A stretch of 64,000 bases of DNA from NCBI GenBank assembly GCA_019055375.1, contig JAHQIW010006963.1, forward strand, positions 372,001 through 436,000, written 5' to 3'. The notes below the pieces were generated by a model that saw only the letters and a program-made list of their open reading frames with translations, ran no database searches and was not told the origin of the DNA. A program made the translations under genes and the position numbers. Below are positions 60,001 through 64,000 of the stretch, piece after piece (position 1 is the first letter of the stretch; each line of letters starts with the position of its first letter). The DNA comes from Parelaphostrongylus tenuis. Lineage: Eukaryota > Nematoda > Chromadorea > Rhabditida > Metastrongylidae.

Positions 60001-60225
60001 GTTACCGAGTGGATTCCTCGGGACAACAAGCACTCTACAGTAAGACCACATAGCCTTTGGTCCGATCTATTCATGAAAGCTATAGAAGAAAGATATGATG
60101 CTCAGCGAATCCCTAGAGTGAGGAGAACCCACTGGGCTACTCTTGCACGCGATAGGGAAAAATGGAAGTGTTGCTGGTACCCGCTCGAGTCACTCGACGA
60201 TCAGCGGCACGACAGGTAATACAGG
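57030..60225 (+). mobile_element. RTE-type retrotransposon, near full length
   Basis: A ~500-bp leader (57030-57520) is followed by the APE-type endonuclease: 'TICTYNARTLAHES' at 57525, 'IGLAET*', 'GVGVLVKLY', 'FNAEVGSRRTPEES', and a decayed 'IDHILI' motif. A charged linker follows (58213-58610, 'MKDESPKVTKRRLSLQTLEL'), then reverse transcriptase: 'TTPGPDRIRPEHLKN' (58730), 'FIDLKKAFNSVETEAV' (59110), 'RRGVRLGDTISPKLF', and FADN where FADD is expected (about 59410). The C-terminal domain runs to 60217 and the tail is 'caggtaatacaggcg'. Lesions: stop after LAET, a ~56-bp tandem duplication near 57994-58079, several frameshifts, and loss of a catalytic Asp. It is flanked by (AT)n on both sides. 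It is non-functional but the best guide to the family. Confidence 0.92.
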
Positions 60226-60312
60226 CGATTTAATATATATATAATATATGTTATATATATTATATATTATATATTATATATACAGTATACATTATATATA
60301 ATATATATAATG
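60226..60312. repeat. (AT)n tract
   Basis: Irregular AT-rich run directly after the RTE 3' tail. A similar tract precedes the 5' end, consistent with insertion into an AT microsatellite. Confidence 0.8.
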
Positions 60313-60319
60313 TACGCGC

Positions 60320-60720
60320 CGTCCCAGAACTTCCGCATTTCGACATCTTTGCCGATATATTTGCTTTGAGTCGGTGAGGTCATTTTTAAGCTGGTTGTAG
60401 TCTATAGTTGTGTTCTCTCGTAAATGCTAATTCAGTGCCAGAAGAGACGATCATTTAATAGAACATTATCAGAACTTTACGGTGGAGATGGTACCGTGGT
60501 CTAGCACACTTTCCTCGGAATCTTGCAAGTCGACTTTGCAAGTGAAGTTGAGCGTTATCCTAGAGAAGGGCGATACTAAGCCATTTCGCACGCTTCTCTG
60601 GTATTATTACGGCTAACTTACGAAATCATTGCCACGTAGACATCGGCATTGATTACTTGCTTGTTTTCGCAGTTTCCTAGACAGCATGCCCTGCTAATTT
60701 CACATAATCGAGCATAATCT
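60320..60720 (-). mobile_element. Mariner-like transposase relic, second copy
   Basis: The minus strand reads 'EKRAKWLSIALL*DNAQLH' (near 60570), the catalytic 'xDNAxPH' block, and further along 'LREHNYRLQPA' or 'LRENTTIDYNQLK' in shifted frames. At the DNA level it aligns with 52370-52700 ('agcgttatccta', 'cgcacgcttct'). Heavily decayed. Confidence 0.55.
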
Positions 60721-60861
60721 TCCTACCATGGAACACGGGCCTTGGTTGAGCTGGCAAGTATCCTGGCGTAATATCCTAGTAACCTATCCCCTGACAATCA
60801 AATTATCATATTCCGACATGCCACAACACTTCAACAATAACCCGACACAAAGGTAAAGGAA

Positions 60862-61094
60862 ATAGCTCTTAGCGTTGATCAATCTCTGAGGGATGCGCCA
60901 TGCATTTGACTTCAATTTTTACCTTTTTTGAGGCGATCGATCGCATATCTGGCCTTTACAATAACTCGCGGTGGCTTCCCGCTGCACCGAGTCAGTGCTG
61001 CTTATCCTCCCAAACAAGTCTGAGACCAGTCTGATACGAATTTACCGACCCCAGAGAGATGGATGGCTTGACCACTGTGCCACATGCGCTCTTA
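60862..61094 (-). mobile_element. tRNA-derived SINE, family 2 (internally shortened)
   Basis: The minus-strand head 'gagcgcatgtggcacagtgg' is fused early to the body ('tcaagccatccatctctc'), skipping the B-box part found in other copies. It ends at 'agagattgatcaacgctaag'. Confidence 0.7.
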
Positions 61095-61309
61095 GTTCGA
61101 CATGTAATCTAAAAGAGCTGGATAAAACAATAATGCGAGGCAGCTTATGGGATAACCCATTAGATGCATAACTGCTCCTTGAAAGCTTCCACCAATCCAC
61201 GGAACTCAGGGTGAGCTTGCGATGAAGACATGAGAACCCACAGATTACATAAACTTTATAAATAATATACGACTAGGAATTCGTTTACTAACACACAACT
61301 ATGGTGCAC

Positions 61310-61569
61310 TCGAGCCATCCTGGTGTGAAAAATACGAATATCGGAGCGAAAAACTTGACGGTGGCGGAGTGGGCGGATACATATCATTACTTTTTGAAGG
61401 TGATGTTTCCAAAAATTTATACAACAAACAACTTTCTATAGAATGTTCTCACTTGTTTAATGACGGTAGAGACTCATCAGTGTCGGTAGAAGATCGAGTC
61501 GCTTCAGATTCCTGTGCTAAATTATCCCATCAAGGAAAATCAAGTATCAATCAGTTGAGAGCTAATTGA
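61310..61569 (+). CDS. Open frame, paralogue of the one at 63793-63968
   Basis: The frame can be read from about 61303 ('LEPSWCEKYEYRSEKLDGGG', then 'VGGYISLLFEGDVSKNLYNK') to the stop at 61567-61569. The block 'YNKQLSIECSHLFNDGRD', 'SSVSVEDRVASDSCAKLS' matches 'YSKQLYAKYAYLFNDGRD', 'SSVLTGDRVGSDVCAKLS' near the window end, with differences mostly at third positions or conservative. The 'GGGV' stretch recalls non-LTR endonucleases, so these may be retroelement fragments rather than host exons. Confidence 0.4.
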
Positions 61570-61839
61570 AAGGATAGTAGTTTGTGGTGGCTGACTGTAG
61601 AGGAAAGAAGATCGTTTCACTTAACTTCTCACGCATTTTACATTGTCTTTATAAGTTATGAGCATAGCTAACAATGTCACTATCCCCATTATCGAAAATT
61701 TCAAATTTTGTAGCAGTTTCGCTAAAGGCTATAAAGATTTGAAAATTGATTGTGCTTCATTACAAGAGTCAAAACATTACGAACCTCTAATCCGCTCTAT
61801 ATGGAACGATTTTTCACTATCTGAAAACGTCTTTCGTTC

Positions 61840-61975
61840 CTTGTTCCACTTCTCATTAGATTTTGACGGCTTCTTGGAATCACCAACAACAACAATGTTG
61901 TCATCGAATCGAATCCTGAAACAGCTTTGATCAAGACCTGTATGGTTTCGTCACATGTCCTAGCTGTTTTCCGTC
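61840..61975 (-). repeat. Fragment of unknown element (pair with 55790-55905)
   Basis: Minus-strand frame 'FRIRFDDNIVVVGDSKKPS' through 'NKERKTFSDSEKSF'. It matches 55790-55905 in protein frame and DNA ('aacaatgttgtc', 'ctgaa(a/g)ca(g/a)ctt'). Confidence 0.4.
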
Positions 61976-62162
61976 CATCACTGGTTGATCAGTTTTGGGT
62001 AACGAGTGCTTAATAGCTTTTTCTGGGGATTTTTGATTTCATACATCCCTTTGCGGGCGATGAGAGCCAATGTGACCCTCAGCTGGGCGCGCAGTTCGGA
62101 CGGGCTAGGAAGAGCGGTGCGTTTCGTAGGATGTTCCTTATTGATTACTGGACAGTGATGAA

Positions 62163-62215
62163 ATATATATATATATGTGCAATAGTATAAAAATATACAT
62201 ATATATAATAGACTT
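62163..62215. repeat. (AT)n-rich tract
   Basis: Short AT dinucleotide runs ('atatatatatatg', 'atacatatatataatag') next to a SINE. Confidence 0.7.
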
Positions 62216-62242
62216 ATTTATTTGCACGACTCGTCATCCCAA

Positions 62243-62460
62243 TTTTTTTTGCGGATCTCAGTACTTCTAGCATCCGATTCGCTTTTCTTCTTCTTCTTGA
62301 ATGACGTAGAATACTTGTCGAGCATGTCTCCTTGCAATCTCGCAGATAGCCTGGCGTTCCATAAGCGCTCTTGTTGACTGCCGAAGAGTGTTGAGGGATG
62401 GGACTTGGCTCCACGCGCGCCGCGATAAACATCACAACCATTCGGCCACGGCGCCCCCAT
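62243..62460 (-). mobile_element. tRNA-derived SINE, family 3
   Basis: Minus-strand head near 62458 ('gccgtggccgaatggttgtg'), body 'cagtcaacaagagcgctt', 'atggaacgccaggctatc', and end 'gtactgagatccgc'. Followed by an AT tract and an RTE 3' fragment. Confidence 0.7.
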
Positions 62461-62508
62461 ATTATATATACATAAATATACATCACACTATGCATATATC
62501 TTTTCCTC

Positions 62509-62717
62509 GGAACATTAAGCGCTCTACAGGAAGACCACCGACCCGACGGTCCGATTTCTTCACGAGACGTAAATAAGAAAGACTTCATGCTCAGCAAGTT
62601 CCCAAAGCAAGGAAAACCTTGGGCTACTCTTGCACGCGACTGGGAAATGGAAAGGTTGCTGCTACCCGCTCGAGTCACTCCACGATCAACGGGTCTACAG
62701 GTGATACAAGTGATACA
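62509..62717 (+). mobile_element. RTE-type retrotransposon, 209-bp 3' end
   Basis: Starts at 'cctcggaacattaagcgctc', the equivalent of 'cctcgggacaacaagcactc' in the near full-length copy. It runs to 'caggtgatacaagtgatac', giving two units of the nine-base tail. Strong 5' truncation is typical of target-primed reverse transcription. Confidence 0.85.
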
Positions 62718-62751
62718 TATATAGTTGACATACTTTATATAAAGATAAATG

Positions 62752-63042
62752 ACAAAACTTTCGGCGTTGATCAAACCTTGGAGGATGCGCCATGCTTTCG
62801 TTTTAAGTTTTGAACTTCATTTGAGGTAATTGGATGCATATCTGGCCTTTACAATAGCTCGCGATGTCCTCCCGCTGTACCAGGTCAGTGCTGTTTATTC
62901 TCCCAGACAAGTCTGAGACCAGTCTGGTACCAATTCACGACCCCGAAAGGACGAATGGCTTGGTGAGCCTCAAGCGCAAGATCGAATTACTGACCTAGTG
63001 TGCGACGCAGGCCACCTCTAAGCACTGCGCCAGATGCGCCCT
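62752..63042 (-). mobile_element. tRNA-derived SINE, family 2
   Basis: Minus-strand head near 63042 ('gggcgcatctggcgcagtg'), body 'accagactggtctcagac', end 'caacgccgaaagttttg'. An (AT)n tract (63046-63117) lies directly upstream of the head. Confidence 0.75.
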
Positions 63043-63045
63043 TAT

Positions 63046-63046
63046 T

Positions 63047-63117
<71 letters not shown>
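63046..63117. repeat. (AT)n microsatellite, ~36 units
   Basis: Uninterrupted TA/AT dinucleotides between a SINE head and unique DNA. The frame of alternating Tyr and Ile across it is an artefact. Confidence 0.95.
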
Positions 63118-63118
<1 letters not shown>

Positions 63119-63329
63119 CATGCATATATATTCATGTAATTGAAAGAGTAACAGATCAAATTTATCCTGTTTACTCAGGAGCACGTTAGTGTCCTGTGTT
63201 CCTATAAAAGTGAATGATTTATAGCAAACTTTTCTGGTAGAAGTTTCCTCAACCTACCAAAGTAACTGAATGCTTGTCATGAGGATTTAGATAACTGCCA
63301 CAGATGTCTTGAAATAATAAAGCTGAAGG

Positions 63330-63612
63330 ATAAAGCTCTCAGCGTTGATGAATCTTTGAAAGGTGCGCCATGCATCTTTCTTCAATATACAGCTCCGTTT
63401 AAGGTTATCGAATGGATATATGGCTTTAGCAATGACTTGCGGTGGCTTCCCGGTTACCAAGTCATTGCCGGCTAACTTTCCAGACAAGTTCGGTACAAAG
63501 TTATCAACTTCTAAGGGATGGATGGCTCACTGGACCACGAGCACGAGATCGAACCATTAACCTCCTGAACGATGCAAAGCACCTCCCTTCACTGTGTTAC
63601 ATGCGCTCTAAT
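63330..63612 (-). mobile_element. tRNA-derived SINE, family 2 (diverged)
   Basis: Minus-strand head near 63612 ('gagcgcatgtaacacagtg'), B-box region 'ttaatggttcgatctcg', end 'caacgctgagagctttatcc'. More diverged than the other copies and missing part of the 'accagtctgg' body block. Confidence 0.65.
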
Positions 63613-63792
63613 CTACGTTCTGCAGTTTTTGAAAAAGTCAATTCTATTACTTTGAAGAAAAAGATGTTTCAAAGCAGTAGTACTGAATTCCAATTAGGAC
63701 CCGAAAACCTTTCCGGATGAAGAATAAGAAGGACAAAGCATCATCTTATTTTTCTATTTTGCTGCTGAAAAGACGATTGTGTGAGCGGCAAA

Positions 63793-63968
63793 TGCAATGG
63801 CTCACGGAGAGAATAAATTATTTTTCGAAAATGTTATTTTCGAGTACATATACAGCAAACAACTATATGCAAAGTATGCATACTTGTTCAACGACGGTAG
63901 AGACTCATCAGTGTTGACTGGCGATCGAGTCGGTTCAGACGTTTGCGCTAAATTATCTGATTATTAAA
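63793..63968 (+). CDS. Open frame, paralogue of 61310-61569
   Basis: Reads 'MAHGENKLFFENVIFEYIYS' from about 63797, then 'KQLYAKYAYLFNDGRDSS', 'VLTGDRVGSDVCAKLSDY*' to a stop near 63967. It aligns with the downstream half of the 61310-61569 frame. It is too short to be assigned and may be a relic of a repeated element. Confidence 0.35.
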
Positions 63969-64000
63969 TACCGATCATGTTAATCACTAAGCAGCTAAAT

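Noticed and set aside
62214..62774. A 186-codon minus-strand frame
   Set aside because: It crosses a family-3 SINE and an RTE 3' fragment and has no protein features.

Overview
The window is A+T-rich, intron-bearing nuclear DNA, almost certainly from a nematode and probably a strongylid (hookworm-like) worm. The evidence is short GT-AG introns with TTTCAG-type acceptors, RTE-type non-LTR retrotransposons, mariner and Merlin transposon relics, and abundant tRNA-derived SINEs. It contains no bacterial operons, rRNA genes or CRISPR arrays. Most of the sequence is repeats; host genes survive as short exons scattered between them.

Host genes, all read from exon phase and splice sites and none recognised by family. 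(1) A + strand gene, about 11.57-24.67 kb, has six phase-compatible exons encoding about 279 aa, with an Arg/Ser-rich N-terminus and a cysteine-paired core. (2) A + strand gene, about 41.85-43.56 kb, has an Arg/Ser-rich domain and a cysteine/acidic C-terminus. (3) Between 47.3 and 55.3 kb, minus-strand exons encode a secreted protein (signal-peptide exon plus one), a cysteine-containing extracellular-looking protein and a single-pass membrane tail. They may be one gene or several.

Mobile elements. Seven RTE-type copies: one near full length (57.0-60.2 kb) and six truncated (10.6, 14.9, 28.5, 30.1-32.5, 39.1-40.5 and 62.5 kb). Mariner relics lie at 1.3, 12.8-14.4, 21.8-22.3, 32.8-33.5, 45.5, 52.4 and 60.3 kb. 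A Merlin (ISXO2-like) transposase pseudogene that keeps an intron lies at 35.8-36.7 kb. Three clear tRNA-derived SINE families and one weaker one have many copies.

The most interesting system is a family of roughly 320-bp repeats that carry a type I hammerhead ribozyme. Copies lie at 0.9, 4.6-5.4, 12.2-12.5, 17.0-17.7, 20.4, 21.1, 22.6-23.0, 37.4-38.0 and 48.6-49.0 kb. They occur as direct tandems or head-to-head inverted pairs and resemble small non-autonomous 'retrozymes'. The copy at 22882-22944 has an intact core and fully paired stems, and stem I base pairs covary between copies. A second, unrelated, complete hammerhead lies on the minus strand at 28089-28136.

Background: much of the remaining DNA is a diffuse, diverged ~170-190-bp unit recognisable by a 'cagcg(c/t)aata' box and a 'gctatcga' box. 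There are also simple repeats: an interrupted (GT)n at 19.55-19.88 kb and several (AT)n tracts.
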